Shown here piece by piece: positions 28,431 through 39,054 of a stretch of 64,000 bases of DNA. The translations under genes and the position numbers were made by a program. How positions within the stretch are numbered: position 1 is the stretch's first letter; every line of letters begins with the position of its first letter. Location of the stretch: the NCBI RefSeq assembly GCF_020026895.1, contig NZ_JAINZW010000003.1, positions 62,001 through 126,000 of the forward strand. The letters are read 5' to 3'. The stretch comes from Novilysobacter selenitireducens. Its GTDB lineage: Bacteria > Pseudomonadota > Gammaproteobacteria > Xanthomonadales > Xanthomonadaceae. The notes under the pieces were generated by a model. The model searched no databases, had not been told where the DNA came from, and worked only from the letters and a program-made list of their open reading frames with translations.

Positions 28431-28790
28431 TCAGCCGCCGCCCTGCGCCTGCCCGACCCAGAGCCGGTTACCGTCCGGGTCGTCCAGCCGGAATTCGGTC
28501 ATCCCGTAGAAGGTCGACTCCAGCTCCGGCACGGCCAGCCCGTTCTCGCGCGCAGCGCGGTGGAACGCCTGCACGTCGTCGGGATACAGGTACAGCACCG
28601 CGATCCGCGGAATGCCGGCATGCAGGTTGATGGAGGTATCGAGCATCAGCTCGCAGTCCCCGCAGCACAGCCGCGCCCAGCCCCAGCCATCGTTGCGCTC
28701 CTCGACGGTGAAGCCGAGCTTTTCGTAGAAGGCCACGCTGGTCGCCAGGTTGCTGACGGGCTGCATGGGGGACAGGCGGTTGAGGGGCAT
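28431..28790 (-). CDS. VOC (glyoxalase/bleomycin-resistance) family protein
   Basis: A 119-residue single VOC-fold protein (paired beta-alpha-beta-beta-beta units). The start PVSNLATSVAFYEKLGFTVEER and the end MTEFRLDDPDGNRLWVGQ are typical of this superfamily. The group includes bleomycin-binding proteins, lyases and dioxygenases; a specific role cannot be assigned. Stand-alone gene. Confidence 0.87.
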   Translation of the reverse strand: MPLNRLSPMQPVSNLATSVAFYEKLGFTVEERNDGWGWARLCCGDCELMLDTSINLHAGIPRIAVLYLYPDDVQAFHRAARENGLAVPELESTFYGMTEFRLDDPDGNRLWVGQAQGGG

Positions 28791-28906
28791 GCAAGTTCCT
28801 GGCGTGGCCAGCGGGGCAAGCAGTCAATTTCATTTCCCGCCCATCCGCGGGTTTGGTTTACATGGTCAATCCGAGCACTTAGACGCGTCGCGACCCGCAC
28901 GCATCG

Positions 28907-29563
28907 TCAGCGCTCTTTCGCACTGAGTTCGATACCGAACTTCGCTGAGAGAGCTTTCGCCTTTGCGTCGATTGGCGCGCCAGCATCCAGAAGAACGCCT
29001 ATGACCTCAGGATTCTTGCATGGCAGGGCGTAGTGCAGCGCGGAGAAGCCAGCATCAGTCCGCAGGGCAGCAGAGGCGCCTGCTGAAATCAGAAGCCATA
29101 CGAGCTGGGGTCGGTTCTGGGAGGCTGCGTCCATGAGTGGGGTTCCGCCCGCTCTGCTTCTGACGTTGGGGTCCGCTCCTTGGGCCAGCAGGAATGACAA
29201 TGCGTCCACGGAGCCAACCAGAGCCGCAGCGTGAAGCAAGGTTGACCCGTGGATGTCCCGCGTATCCCTCCGGTAACCCATTTCGATCAGTCGCTGCATG
29301 CCGGGCACGTCGTTGGCCACGACCGCGTAGTGCAGCGGTGTGAGTCCGACTTCGTCCGACAACTCCGCGGTCTTCACGGATTCGAGAGCGATGACCAGTG
29401 CTTGCCTCCGTGCGTCGGATGCTGGAGGCGGCCGGCACAGAGGCGACTCAAACTCCGCCCCAATGATTTCATAGGCAATGCTTGATGCTTGCTCAAAAGC
29501 GTCCCCTGCCAGGACACGCGCCGGGAGCGCGGCCAGCAGGGCAATCGCAATCAGCTTATGCAT
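28907..29563 (-). CDS. Exported ankyrin-repeat protein
   Basis: A 218-residue protein with a signal peptide (MHKLIAIALLAALPARVLAG) and about four ankyrin repeats from residue 70 (EVGLTPLHYAVVANDVPGM, HGSTLLHAAALVGSVDALSFL, GGTPLMDAASQNRPQLVWLL, GFSALHYALPCKNPEVIGVLL). It would bind a protein partner in the periplasm. ATG 29563 lies five bases downstream of the sdaA stop on the same strand. Base composition is visibly less GC-rich than its neighbours, which may mean recent acquisition. Confidence 0.85.
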   Translation of the reverse strand: MHKLIAIALLAALPARVLAGDAFEQASSIAYEIIGAEFESPLCRPPPASDARRQALVIALESVKTAELSDEVGLTPLHYAVVANDVPGMQRLIEMGYRRDTRDIHGSTLLHAAALVGSVDALSFLLAQGADPNVRSRAGGTPLMDAASQNRPQLVWLLISAGASAALRTDAGFSALHYALPCKNPEVIGVLLDAGAPIDAKAKALSAKFGIELSAKER

Positions 29564-29568
29564 GATCG

Positions 29569-30951
<1,383 letters not shown>

Positions 30952-31062
30952 GCAGTACTCCAGGTGCGGCGGTGGGGTGCGGCTGGGCGCCGCTGCGCTC
31001 GTTATTCTACGCGCCCGTGCCGGCGGCCCCGCCGTACGCACGCGCATCGTGAGACGCGTCCC

Positions 31063-31317
31063 GTGACCGTTCCTGCCGCTGTTCCACCGCCGCGCCTGGT
31101 GCTGTTCCAGCGCGACGACTGCCACCTGTGCGACCTCGCGCTGGACGTGCTGGCGGCGGCGCGCGTGCCGGAGTTCGACAGCGTGTTCATCGACGACGAT
31201 GACGTGCTGGAGGCGCGCTACGGCGTGCGCGTGCCGGTGCTGCGGGATGTGGGGCGGGAGGTTGAGCTGGACTGGCCGTTCGACGAGGCGCGGTTGCGGG
31301 GGTTTCTCGGGGGTTGA
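31063..31317 (+). CDS. Glutaredoxin-like (DUF836) protein
   Basis: A small thioredoxin-fold protein of 84 residues with the redox motif CHLC after [10 protein letters not shown], and the cis-Pro segment [13 protein letters not shown]836 members are glutaredoxin-like proteins of unassigned partners. GTG 31063 is the likely start; no ATG is available. It is divergent from sdaA. Confidence 0.8.
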   Translation: MTVPAAVPPPRLVLFQRDDCHLCDLALDVLAAARVPEFDSVFIDDDDVLEARYGVRVPVLRDVGREVELDWPFDEARLRGFLGG

Positions 31318-31353
31318 GCGGCCTGCCCGGTGTCGGCGGAGTCCCGCTTCGTT

Positions 31354-31515
31354 GTAGGAGCGACGTGAGTCGCGAGCTCTTCTTCGTTCCGGATTTCTGC
31401 GCGGTCGCGACTTACGTCGCTCCTACAAAAGGATGGGGCGCATACGGCGGGTGGCTGGCCGGCGAAGACCGGTGCGGCCACGTGCGAGAGGCATCGCGGC
31501 TGAAGCCGCTCCTAC
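31354..31515. repeat. Three GTAG-type palindromic repeats
   Basis: Type II copies at 31354-31375 (+) and 31405-31426 (-) face each other, and a type I copy lies at 31494-31515 (-). They lie between the ends of the convergent glutaredoxin-like and YceI genes. Compared with the four-part cluster at 16564, the left type I copy is missing. Confidence 0.87.
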
Positions 31516-31530
31516 AGGAGCAGGCGCTGA

Positions 31531-32112
31531 TTACTTCGCGGGCTGCAGGTTCACGCGGGTACTGACGGCAACGGCATCGGGCAGCAGCTCGGTGTCGGCC
31601 CAGTCGCCGCCGCCGACGTTGTGCGCCAGCCGCGACACGCTGGCCTTGCCGGCCAGCACGGGGCGCACGCCGGGCGTCCATTCGAAGGTCAGCGTGACCG
31701 GCTTGCTGACGCCGCGCAGCTCGAGCGTGCCGTCGGCCGCGTAGCGGTTGCCATCGAGCTTGCGGAAGCCGCGCGCGGTGTAGCGGGCCTGCGGGAAGCG
31801 GGCGACGTTGAAGAAGTCCGCGCCCTGCAGCGTCTCGTCGCGTTCGATGTTGTCGGTGTCGGCGCCCGCCAGCCCGATGCTGACGTCCAGCGTGCCGGCC
31901 TGCGGCTGCGCAGGGTCGAAGCTGATGCGCGTGTCGAACGTCGGGAAGCGGCCGACGAAGACTTCGCCCTGGTACTCGGTGGCGAAGGTCAGCACCGAGC
32001 CCGGCGCCTGCACGTAGTCGGCGGCGTGCGCCAGAGGCGCGGCGAGGAGCGCCAGTGCGGACAGTGCGAACGCGTGGGCGCGGTGCGCTGATGTCAGGGA
32101 CGGCGATGTCAT
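31531..32112 (-). CDS. YceI family periplasmic protein (first copy)
   Basis: A 193-residue exported lipocalin-like protein: signal peptide ending PLAHA, then the YceI domain (GSVLTFATEYQGEVFVGRF, DVSIGLAGADTDN, LRGVSKPVTLTFEW). YceI proteins bind isoprenoid-type lipids such as polyprenyl compounds. ATG 32112 has GGAG upstream; the TTG at 32118 is not needed. Last gene of a YceI, cytochrome b561, YceI operon. Confidence 0.9.
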   Translation of the reverse strand: MTSPSLTSAHRAHAFALSALALLAAPLAHAADYVQAPGSVLTFATEYQGEVFVGRFPTFDTRISFDPAQPQAGTLDVSIGLAGADTDNIERDETLQGADFFNVARFPQARYTARGFRKLDGNRYAADGTLELRGVSKPVTLTFEWTPGVRPVLAGKASVSRLAHNVGGGDWADTELLPDAVAVSTRVNLQPAK

Positions 32113-32125
32113 GGGCAACTCCGGG

Positions 32126-32686
32126 TCAGGCCGACGGCGGGCGGCGGCCCGGCAGCATCCGCCGCAGGGTCGCGTCCTCTAGGAACAGGTGATGGTAGAA
32201 CGCGGCACCTGCATGCAGCACCACCAACGACAGCAGCACCCAGAATCCGGCCTTGTGCAGCGACAGCGCGGTCTCGCGCAGCGACTCGTCGCTGCCGGTG
32301 AGCGCCGGCAGGTTGAACAGGCCGAAGAACTGCAACGGATAGCCGGCCGCGGAATTGAACAGCCAACCGGTCAGCGGCATGGCGAACAGCACGACGTACA
32401 GCAGCACATGCGTCAGCGAGGCGATGCGCGCCTGCCAGTGTGGTGTGCCGGGCACGGGCGCGGGCGTGCCCGCATAAATCCGCCATGCCAGGCGGATCGC
32501 AGCCAATGCCAGCACCGTCAACCCGAACGACTTGTGCAGCGCATAGATCTCGATCTTGCGCGGCGTGTTGGGCATCTCGGTCATCAACAGGCCGACGGTC
32601 GCCAGCCCGACGATCAGCAGCACCACGGTCCAGTGCAGCAGCTGGCTGACGGCGCCCCAGCGCTGGTCGGTGTTCTTCAGGGTCAT
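32126..32686 (-). CDS. Cytochrome b561 family protein
   Basis: A 186-residue four-helix di-haem membrane protein with conserved His in LLHWTVVLLIVG, ALHKSFGLTVLAL, LLYVVLFAMPLTGW and LHKAGFWVLLSLVVLHAGAAFYHH. It transfers electrons between the membrane quinone pool and a periplasmic acceptor. It overlaps the preceding YceI gene by ATGA (32683-32686) and lies 13 bp upstream of the second YceI gene, the arrangement seen for yceJ-yceI in Escherichia coli, but with YceI on both sides. Confidence 0.9.
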   Translation of the reverse strand: MTLKNTDQRWGAVSQLLHWTVVLLIVGLATVGLLMTEMPNTPRKIEIYALHKSFGLTVLALAAIRLAWRIYAGTPAPVPGTPHWQARIASLTHVLLYVVLFAMPLTGWLFNSAAGYPLQFFGLFNLPALTGSDESLRETALSLHKAGFWVLLSLVVLHAGAAFYHHLFLEDATLRRMLPGRRPPSA

Positions 32687-33429
32687 GGCGTGGGCTCGGT
32701 GGGATCGGGTGGCGTGTCGGAGCGTGATTCGGCGTCGTCGACCGACACGTCGGGTTCGGCTGCAGGGGGCTCGTCAGCAACAGGCGGTGCGTCGACGGCG
32801 GCGTCTGGAGCTGGCGACGCCTGCTCGAATACCGCCAGCGCATCGTCGTCGCGCACCGCCTCGGCTTCTATGCGCAGTTCCACCTCGTCGCCGATCACCG
32901 ATTTCCACGCGGTGATGCCGTAGTCGGCCCGGCTGAGCGTGGCGGTCGCCGAGAACCCCGCGGTGCGGCGGAACGGCGGCATCGGGTGGCGCTTGAGCGC
33001 GTTGAGCGTGACGTCCATGCACAGCGGGCGGGTGACGCCGCGCAGGGTCAGCTCGCCGCAGGCACGCGCCGTGTCCTCGTCGACCGGGGTCACGTCGCTG
33101 GATACGAACCGGGCCTCGGGGTGTTGCTGCGCGTCGAGCAGGTTTCGCGCCAGCGTGGCGCGGTTCCAGCCCTCATCGCCCAGGTCGATCGCCGCCATCG
33201 GCACGCGCACGTCCAGGCGAGCGGCGGTCCAGTCCTCCGGGTCGAACAGCAGCGCACCGGTGCTGCCCGACACCGTGCCCAGCGCCTTGGAGAACCCGGC
33301 GTGTTCCACGGCGAACATCACGCGCGTATGCACCGGGTCGATCGCGTAGGGCTCGGGTCCGTCCGCGTGCGCGGGCGTCGCCAGTGCGGCAAGCAGGACG
33401 ATCAGGGCAGGGCGGGGCGATGGACGCAT
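32683..33429 (-). CDS. YceI family protein with acidic Pro-rich tail (second copy)
   Basis: A 248-residue exported protein. A signal peptide (cleaved near AHA) is followed by a YceI domain (YAIDPVHTRVMFAVEHAGFSK, LRGVTRPLCMDVTLNAL, DYGITAWKSVIGDEVELRIE). The last 50 residues form a low-complexity acidic Ala/Pro/Asp tail (PDAAVDAPPVADEPPAAEPD), absent from most YceI proteins. First gene of the operon with cytochrome b561. Two Cys (RACGEL, PLCMDV) may pair. Confidence 0.88.
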   Translation of the reverse strand: MRPSPRPALIVLLAALATPAHADGPEPYAIDPVHTRVMFAVEHAGFSKALGTVSGSTGALLFDPEDWTAARLDVRVPMAAIDLGDEGWNRATLARNLLDAQQHPEARFVSSDVTPVDEDTARACGELTLRGVTRPLCMDVTLNALKRHPMPPFRRTAGFSATATLSRADYGITAWKSVIGDEVELRIEAEAVRDDDALAVFEQASPAPDAAVDAPPVADEPPAAEPDVSVDDAESRSDTPPDPTEPTP

Positions 33430-33632
33430 CGGGCTTCTCGAACCGGGCGGGTCGTCGCGGCCCACGATACTAGGCCCGCACCCATGGACCGTGCACGCCC
33501 GCTGCAACGGTTCGTCGCAGCGCAGGGTTGGGACGGGTTGCGGCCGGCCGCCCGATCCCCGAGGCTATCGCTCCGCAACGGCAGGACGCCGATGCGCGCG
33601 GTACTGCCGCGCCCCACACCCACGGAGCGGGT

Positions 33633-36600
33633 ATGCGAAGCGACTCCCGATGCAGTTCCCGCCGGCGCCGCCTGTGCGCGCTGGCCTGGCGCATGGCCCT
33701 GGCCGCGCTGGCACTGGTGGCCGTCACGGTGGCGCGGGCCGCCGGTCCCGAAACGCCCCGGCCGCGCATGGTGGGCGTGGCCGAAGGGCTGCCCTCGAGC
33801 AACGTCAACGGCCTGGCCCGCGACCGAGACGGCTACCTGTGGCTGGCGACCAGCGATGGGCTGGCGCGCTACGACGGGGTCGAGGTGCGCACATGGCGGC
33901 ATGACCCCGATGCCGCCGGTTCGCTGCCGGGCAACTACGTCACCGCCGTCCACGTCGATCGCCAGGACCGGGTCTGGGTGGCCGTGGAGGGGCGCGGCCT
34001 GAGCATGCTCGATGGCGAGCGGCACTCGTTCGCGCACTACCGCCGGACGACACATGCAGCGATGGGCAGCGACGAGGTCTGGGCGCTGGCCAGCGACGGC
34101 GACGCGCTGTGGTTCGGCACCTACACCGGCGGGCTGCACCGCCTCTCGGCGGCCGGCCGCATCACACGCCACGTCCCGCGCGAAGGCGACGCGCGCAGCC
34201 TGCCGGCCGACACGGTGCTGGCGCTCGAACCGGACTCCGAAGGCCGGCTGTGGGTTGCGACCACGCGCGGGCTGGCCTACTGGACGGGTCGCGATTTCGA
34301 ACGCATGCCCCTGCCCGGGCCATCGCCCACCCCGGTGGTGTACTCGGTCAGTGCGTTGGCCGACGGGCTGTGGGTCGGCGCGGCGACCGGCGTGTTTCGT
34401 CGCGACGCACAGGGCCGGTGGCACGCGCCGGCGTGGTCGCCGATGTTTGCCGCGCCCAACGGCGTGTTCGACGTGGTGGAGGATGGCGAGGGTGGCCATT
34501 GGATCGCGGCGGCACGGCAGTTGTGGCGACGCGCGTCCGGCGCCGTGCCCGAACCGGTGCCCTTGGACACGCATGGGCCGGTGCGGCCGGTGTTCCAGCT
34601 GTTGGCCCAGGACCGCGGCGGGCTTTGGGTGCCGGTGGCGAGCAGCGGGCTGGGCTACCTGCGGCCCGGCTGGCGGCGCATCGCGCGGTATGCGCAGGAC
34701 GAGGGCGGGCTGTCGGATGCGCTGTACCGCGCGGTGGTGCCGGACGGCGATGGCGCCTGGTTGATCGGGCATGCGGGCGGCATCGACCGGCTGGATGCCG
34801 ACGGACAGGTCGACCCGCTGGACGGCGCGGTGCGCAAGGTGCTGGAGGGCGTACAGCCGATGTCGGCCGCGTTGGGCGACGACGGCAACTTGTGGCTGGG
34901 CCAGCGCTCCGGCCTGGTGCGACTGGACCCACGCACGGGTACGGTCCGGCGCTGGCGGCTGGGCGATGCCGATGCACCGTTGGACGGCGCGCTGCTGCAG
35001 CTGGCCCGCGCGCCCGACGGCATGTTGTGGGCGGCGTTCGCCGGCGCCGGCCTGCAGCAGCGCGACAGCGCCGGTCGCGTCCTGCGCACGGTGCCGGCAG
35101 GGTCGCACGGCGTCGAAGGGGCGGATATCGAAGCGATACGTTTCGACCCCGCGGGCGACCTGTGGCTGGCGGACGCGCGCGGCCTGCGGCGATGGCACCC
35201 GACGCGTGCCCGCTTCGAGCAGGAACCCGGCCTGCCCGTGGGTGACCGCGTCTTCGCATTCGCCTTCGAACCCGGGGGCGCGCTCTGGCTGCAGCGGCTG
35301 CACGGCCTGCAACGATTCGAACGTACCTCGCGCGGTTGGCGTCAGACGCATCGCCTCGGGGTCGACGCCGGCATTCCAGCGGTCGAGGGCTCGGGCCTGC
35401 AGGTCGACGGGCAGGGCCGCGTCTGGCTGTCGAGCGCGCGTGGCCTGTACCGGTGGGACCCGGGGCGCCGGCAGGTGCGGCATTTCGGTTTGCATGACGG
35501 GCTGTCGAGCCAGGAGTTCGTCAAACGCGCGCTGGCGCTCGATGGCGGCGGCCGGCTGTTGGCCGCGACCGCCGACGGCGCCGTCATCCGCATCGACACC
35601 CGGCAGCCGGAGCCCCCGCCGGCCGTCCCGCCGCTGCGCGTCCATGGCCTGGATACGCGCCACGCCGGCGCGTGGCGCCCCGCACCCCGGTCGGACGACA
35701 ACGGTGTCTGGACGCTGGCGCCGGACACGCGCGAACTGCGCGTCCAACTGCGGCTCCTTGCGTTCGATGCCCCCGCCGGCAACCGCTACGAAACCCGGCT
35801 GGACGGCTATGACACGCACTGGCTGGCGCACGGGCAGGGTGGCGATCGCGTCCTCGCCGGCCTGGCGCCGGGCGACTACACGCTGCACGCGCGCGGCATC
35901 GACGCGCACGGCAACCGCTCGGCGACCACGCGCGTGCGGTTCCGCATCCAGCCGCCGTGGTGGCGTACGTCCATCGCGCGATCCCTGGCGGTGCTGTTGG
36001 TCGGCGCGCTGGCGTGGATGGCGTGGAACGGCTACCGGCGGCGCCAGCGTCGCCGGCTGGCCTGGCAGCGTGCCGAGCACGAGCGCCAGGTCGCCCAGCG
36101 TGCATCCGAGGCCAAAAGCCGGTTCCTCGCCACGCTCGGCCACGAAGTACGCACGCCGATGACCGGAGTGCTGGGCATGAGCGAGCTGCTGCTGGACACG
36201 CCGCTGGATGCACGCCAGCAGGCGCAGGTGCGCTCGATCCGCCAGGCCGGCGAACACCTGCTGCGGCTGGTCAACGACGCGCTTGACCTGGCGCGGATCG
36301 AAGCCGGCCGGATGGCGCTGGAGTCACGCCCGTTCCGACTGCACGAGCTGGTGCGCGAGGCCGAGGCACTGATGGTGCCGCTGGCCCGGCAGCGCGGGCT
36401 GACGCTGCGCATCGAAGTGGACCCGGACGTCCCCCTGGTGGTGGCGGGCGATCCCAAGCGGGTCTGCCAGATCCTGCTCAACCTGCTGGGCAACGCGATC
36501 AAGTTCACCGAGCGCGGCCATGTGGCCCTGCGGGTGGAAACCGTCGACAGCGGGGTGCGGTTCACCGTCGCCGACACAGGGCCCGGCCTGGACCCCGCGC

Positions 36601-37247
36601 AACAGGCGCGACTGTTCCAGCGCTTCTCGCAGGTCGACGGCGAGTCGACGCAGCGGCGGTACGGCGGCAGTGGCCTGGGGCTGGCAATCAGCCAGGAACT
36701 GGCGGCGGCGATGGGTGGCGCCATCCGGGTCGAGAGCGCGCTGGGCCGCGGCAGCCGATTCATCGTCGACCTGCCGTTGCCACGGGCGTCCGGTGCGGCG
36801 CTGCCCGAACCGGAACCGCCAGCGGCCAGTCGGGCGGCCGGTAGCGACATCCTGCTGGTCGAGGACGATCCGACCGTGGCCGAGGTGCTGGTGGGCCTGC
36901 TGCAGGCGCAGGGCCACCGCGTGCGCCATGCACCGCATGGCCTTGCGGCGCTCGTGGAGGCGACGCGCATGGCCCCGCAGCTGGCGCTGCTGGACCTCGA
37001 CCTGCCGGGCATGGACGGGCTGGCGCTGGCACGGCAGTTGCGGCTGCAGGGCTATGCGGGGCCGCTGCTGGCGATCACCGCGCGTGCCGACCCGGAGGCC
37101 GAGCCCCATGCGCGGGAGGCGGGATTTGACGGTTTCGTGCGCAAGCCGGTGACCGGCGCCATGCTGGGGCGGGCCATCGAGGCGGTGGAGCGCGGTGGGC
37201 CGTCCTCCGCGCCGGAGCCTTCGCGTGACGACGTGTCGTGCACCTGA
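33633..37247 (+). CDS. Hybrid sensor histidine kinase/response regulator with periplasmic propeller
   Basis: A 1204-residue protein. A signal/anchor (MALAALALVAVTVARA) precedes about 14 propeller repeats (GYLWLATSDGLARYDG, RVWVAVEGRGLSM) and a Y_Y_Y domain (ETRLDGYDTHWL, LAPGDYTLHARG). One membrane helix (SIARSLAVLLVGALAWMAW) leads to the kinase: H-box with His837 in LATLGHEVRTPM, N box NLLGNAIKFTERG, G boxes DTGPGLD and GGSGLGLAI. A C-terminal receiver carries Asp1121 in LLDLDLPGMDG. It would sense an extracytoplasmic, perhaps glycan, ligand; no output gene lies nearby. ATG 33633 has GGAG upstream. Confidence 0.93.
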   Translation: MRSDSRCSSRRRRLCALAWRMALAALALVAVTVARAAGPETPRPRMVGVAEGLPSSNVNGLARDRDGYLWLATSDGLARYDGVEVRTWRHDPDAAGSLPGNYVTAVHVDRQDRVWVAVEGRGLSMLDGERHSFAHYRRTTHAAMGSDEVWALASDGDALWFGTYTGGLHRLSAAGRITRHVPREGDARSLPADTVLALEPDSEGRLWVATTRGLAYWTGRDFERMPLPGPSPTPVVYSVSALADGLWVGAATGVFRRDAQGRWHAPAWSPMFAAPNGVFDVVEDGEGGHWIAAARQLWRRASGAVPEPVPLDTHGPVRPVFQLLAQDRGGLWVPVASSGLGYLRPGWRRIARYAQDEGGLSDALYRAVVPDGDGAWLIGHAGGIDRLDADGQVDPLDGAVRKVLEGVQPMSAALGDDGNLWLGQRSGLVRLDPRTGTVRRWRLGDADAPLDGALLQLARAPDGMLWAAFAGAGLQQRDSAGRVLRTVPAGSHGVEGADIEAIRFDPAGDLWLADARGLRRWHPTRARFEQEPGLPVGDRVFAFAFEPGGALWLQRLHGLQRFERTSRGWRQTHRLGVDAGIPAVEGSGLQVDGQGRVWLSSARGLYRWDPGRRQVRHFGLHDGLSSQEFVKRALALDGGGRLLAATADGAVIRIDTRQPEPPPAVPPLRVHGLDTRHAGAWRPAPRSDDNGVWTLAPDTRELRVQLRLLAFDAPAGNRYETRLDGYDTHWLAHGQGGDRVLAGLAPGDYTLHARGIDAHGNRSATTRVRFRIQPPWWRTSIARSLAVLLVGALAWMAWNGYRRRQRRRLAWQRAEHERQVAQRASEAKSRFLATLGHEVRTPMTGVLGMSELLLDTPLDARQQAQVRSIRQAGEHLLRLVNDALDLARIEAGRMALESRPFRLHELVREAEALMVPLARQRGLTLRIEVDPDVPLVVAGDPKRVCQILLNLLGNAIKFTERGHVALRVETVDSGVRFTVADTGPGLDPAQQARLFQRFSQVDGESTQRRYGGSGLGLAISQELAAAMGGAIRVESALGRGSRFIVDLPLPRASGAALPEPEPPAASRAAGSDILLVEDDPTVAEVLVGLLQAQGHRVRHAPHGLAALVEATRMAPQLALLDLDLPGMDGLALARQLRLQGYAGPLLAITARADPEAEPHAREAGFDGFVRKPVTGAMLGRAIEAVERGGPSSAPEPSRDDVSCT

Positions 37248-37323
37248 CGGCGGACGGAGTTACTTCGAGCAACGACGTCATCCCCCGACCGCAAGCCGTC
37301 TGCGCGGTACCCGCCGCGTTCCT

Positions 37324-37402
37324 GTAGGAGCGACGTGAGTCGCGACCGGACCCCGATTGCGACGCACGCGTGTTCCACGGTCGCGACTTACGTCGCTCCT
37401 AC
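37324..37402. repeat. Inverted pair of GTAG type II palindromes
   Basis: Copies at 37324-37345 (+) and 37381-37402 (-) face each other between the end of the hybrid kinase gene and the end of the convergent hemE gene. Confidence 0.87.
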
Positions 37403-37428
37403 ATGGAGGTGGGTTCCTGCTCCTCGTC

Positions 37429-38502
37429 TCAGCGCGCACTCAACTCATGCACCGCGTCCACCAGCACGGCCACGTGGTCGGGGTTCATGTCCGGCGACAT
37501 GCCGTGGCCGAGGTTGAACACGTGGCCGTCGAGCGAGCCGCCGTTGCCTTCGCGGTAGCTGTCGAGCGCACGGCCGACTTCGCGGCGGATCGCCTCGGGC
37601 TGCGCGTACAGCGTCACCGGGTCCAGGTTGCCCTGGATCGCGACGCGTCCGCCGGCGCGGCGCGCGGCCTCGCCCAGGTCGATCGTCCAGTCCACGCCCA
37701 CGCCCTGCGCGCCGGTGTTGGACAGCTCCTCGACGTAGGCGCCGTTGCCCTTGCCGAACAGGATCAGCGGCGCCGCACTGTCGCCTTCGCCGCGCGGCAG
37801 TTCGCGCGCGATGCGCTGCAGGTAGCGCAGCGAGAACTCACGGTACATCGACGGCGACAGCACGCCGCCCCAGGTGTCGAACACCTGCATTGCCTGCGCG
37901 CCCGCCTGGCGTTGCGCATCCAGGTAGGCGATGACGGCGTCGGTGGTGACCTCCAGCAGCCGGTGCATCGCGGCCGGGTCGTTCATCGCCAGCGACTTCA
38001 CCCGCGCGAAGTCCTTGCTGCCGCCGCCTTCGACCATGTAGCAGGCCAGCGTCCATGGGCTGCCGGAGAAGCCGATCAGCGGCACCGACCCGTCGAGCTC
38101 CCGGCGGATCGTGCGCACTGCGTCCATGACGTAGCGCAGCTCGCCGTCCATGTCCGGCACGGCGAGTCGTGCGATGTCATCGGCGCTGCGCACCGGACGC
38201 TCGAACTTCGGTCCTTCGCCTTCGACGAAGTACAACCCCAGGCCCATCGCGTCGGGCACGGTGAGGATGTCGGAGAACAGGATCGCCGCGTCCAGCGGGT
38301 AGCGGCGCAGCGGCTGCATCGTCACCTCGCAGGCCAGCTCCGGGTTCTTGGCCAGCCCCAGGAAGCTGCCCGCCTGCTTGCGGGTGGCGCGGTACTCCGG
38401 CAGGTAGCGGCCGGCCTGGCGCATCAGCCACACGGGCGTGCGGTCGACGGGCTCGCGACGGAGGGCGCGGAGGAAGCGGTCGTTCTGCAGGGTGTTGGAC
38501 AT
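37429..38502 (-). CDS. hemE: Uroporphyrinogen decarboxylase
   Basis: A 357-residue cytoplasmic enzyme that removes four carboxyl groups from uroporphyrinogen III to give coproporphyrinogen III for haem synthesis. [16 protein letters not shown] and the [19 protein letters not shown] stretch are hallmarks; the Asp of FSDIL is the catalytic residue. [22 protein letters not shown] is the second signature. Complete length for the family. Confidence 0.97.
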   Translation of the reverse strand: MSNTLQNDRFLRALRREPVDRTPVWLMRQAGRYLPEYRATRKQAGSFLGLAKNPELACEVTMQPLRRYPLDAAILFSDILTVPDAMGLGLYFVEGEGPKFERPVRSADDIARLAVPDMDGELRYVMDAVRTIRRELDGSVPLIGFSGSPWTLACYMVEGGGSKDFARVKSLAMNDPAAMHRLLEVTTDAVIAYLDAQRQAGAQAMQVFDTWGGVLSPSMYREFSLRYLQRIARELPRGEGDSAAPLILFGKGNGAYVEELSNTGAQGVGVDWTIDLGEAARRAGGRVAIQGNLDPVTLYAQPEAIRREVGRALDSYREGNGGSLDGHVFNLGHGMSPDMNPDHVAVLVDAVHELSAR

Positions 38503-38580
38503 GGGGCTCTCGAAAAACTGTGCGGCACGGCGGTGGGCGACCGGCGCGGGGACCGGAATGGGCTGCGGGGCTTGGGGCGT

Positions 38581-38835
38581 CTAGCGCGGCGCTTCGCTGC
38601 CCTGGGTGAACATCAGCTGGAACCCGCGCTTGATCTGCGAATCGCGGGCCTGCTCCAGCGCGGCAAACGCGCTGTCGCGGTCCAGGAACTGCTCGCGCCG
38701 CAACTGGCTGCGCCCGCCGATCTGCCCGGACTCGCGCACCAGCGTCCACCCGCCCAGCAGGTCGGGTTGCAGCATCAGTTGCACGAAGCGCGGGGCTTCG
38801 GGGCCGTCGGGCCGTTGTTGCAGGAGCATGCGCAT
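38581..38835 (-). CDS. WGR-domain protein
   Basis: An 84-residue protein that is almost entirely a WGR domain (RFVQLMLQPDLLGGWTLVRESGQIGGRSQLRREQF), with the core seen as GGW...RIG-like. WGR domains occur in some nucleic-acid-linked proteins; a stand-alone copy has no assigned role. It lies 78 bp upstream of hemE on the same strand and could share its transcript. Confidence 0.8.
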   Translation of the reverse strand: MRMLLQQRPDGPEAPRFVQLMLQPDLLGGWTLVRESGQIGGRSQLRREQFLDRDSAFAALEQARDSQIKRGFQLMFTQGSEAPR

Positions 38836-38903
38836 GGGGCGGGGATTGTAGCGGGTGGGGCACGGACGGGCGTCGCGCTGGCCGTTGCGCCGGGTGCGCC
38901 CCT

Positions 38904-39054
38904 GTAGGAGCGGCTTCAGCCGCGAACGCGTTCAGGAGCGACGTAAGTCGCGACCCACGTTCGCCGATGGAGCGACGGATCGCGACTTACGTCGCTCCTA
39001 CAGGGTTTGCGGATGGCACGCGGCGATCGGGATCGTGGCTGAAGCCGCGCCTAC
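38904..39054. repeat. Composite of four GTAG-type palindromes
   Basis: The same order I, II, II', I' as at 16564: 38904-38925 (+, type I), 38934-38953 (+, type II with a decayed GTAG head), 38980-39001 (-, type II) and 39033-39054 (-, type I with a mismatch). Total span is 151 bp against 150 bp at the other locus. The last copy overlaps the end of aroB and provides its stop codon. Confidence 0.87.

Noticed and set aside
31354-31515. A CRISPR-like array from the repeated 22-bp units
   Set aside because: The units are palindromes in opposing orientation with irregular spacers and occur at four separate loci; no cas gene is present.
33402-36257. A 951-residue minus-strand frame opposite the hybrid kinase
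   Set aside because: Shadow frame; the plus strand carries the propeller and kinase boxes.
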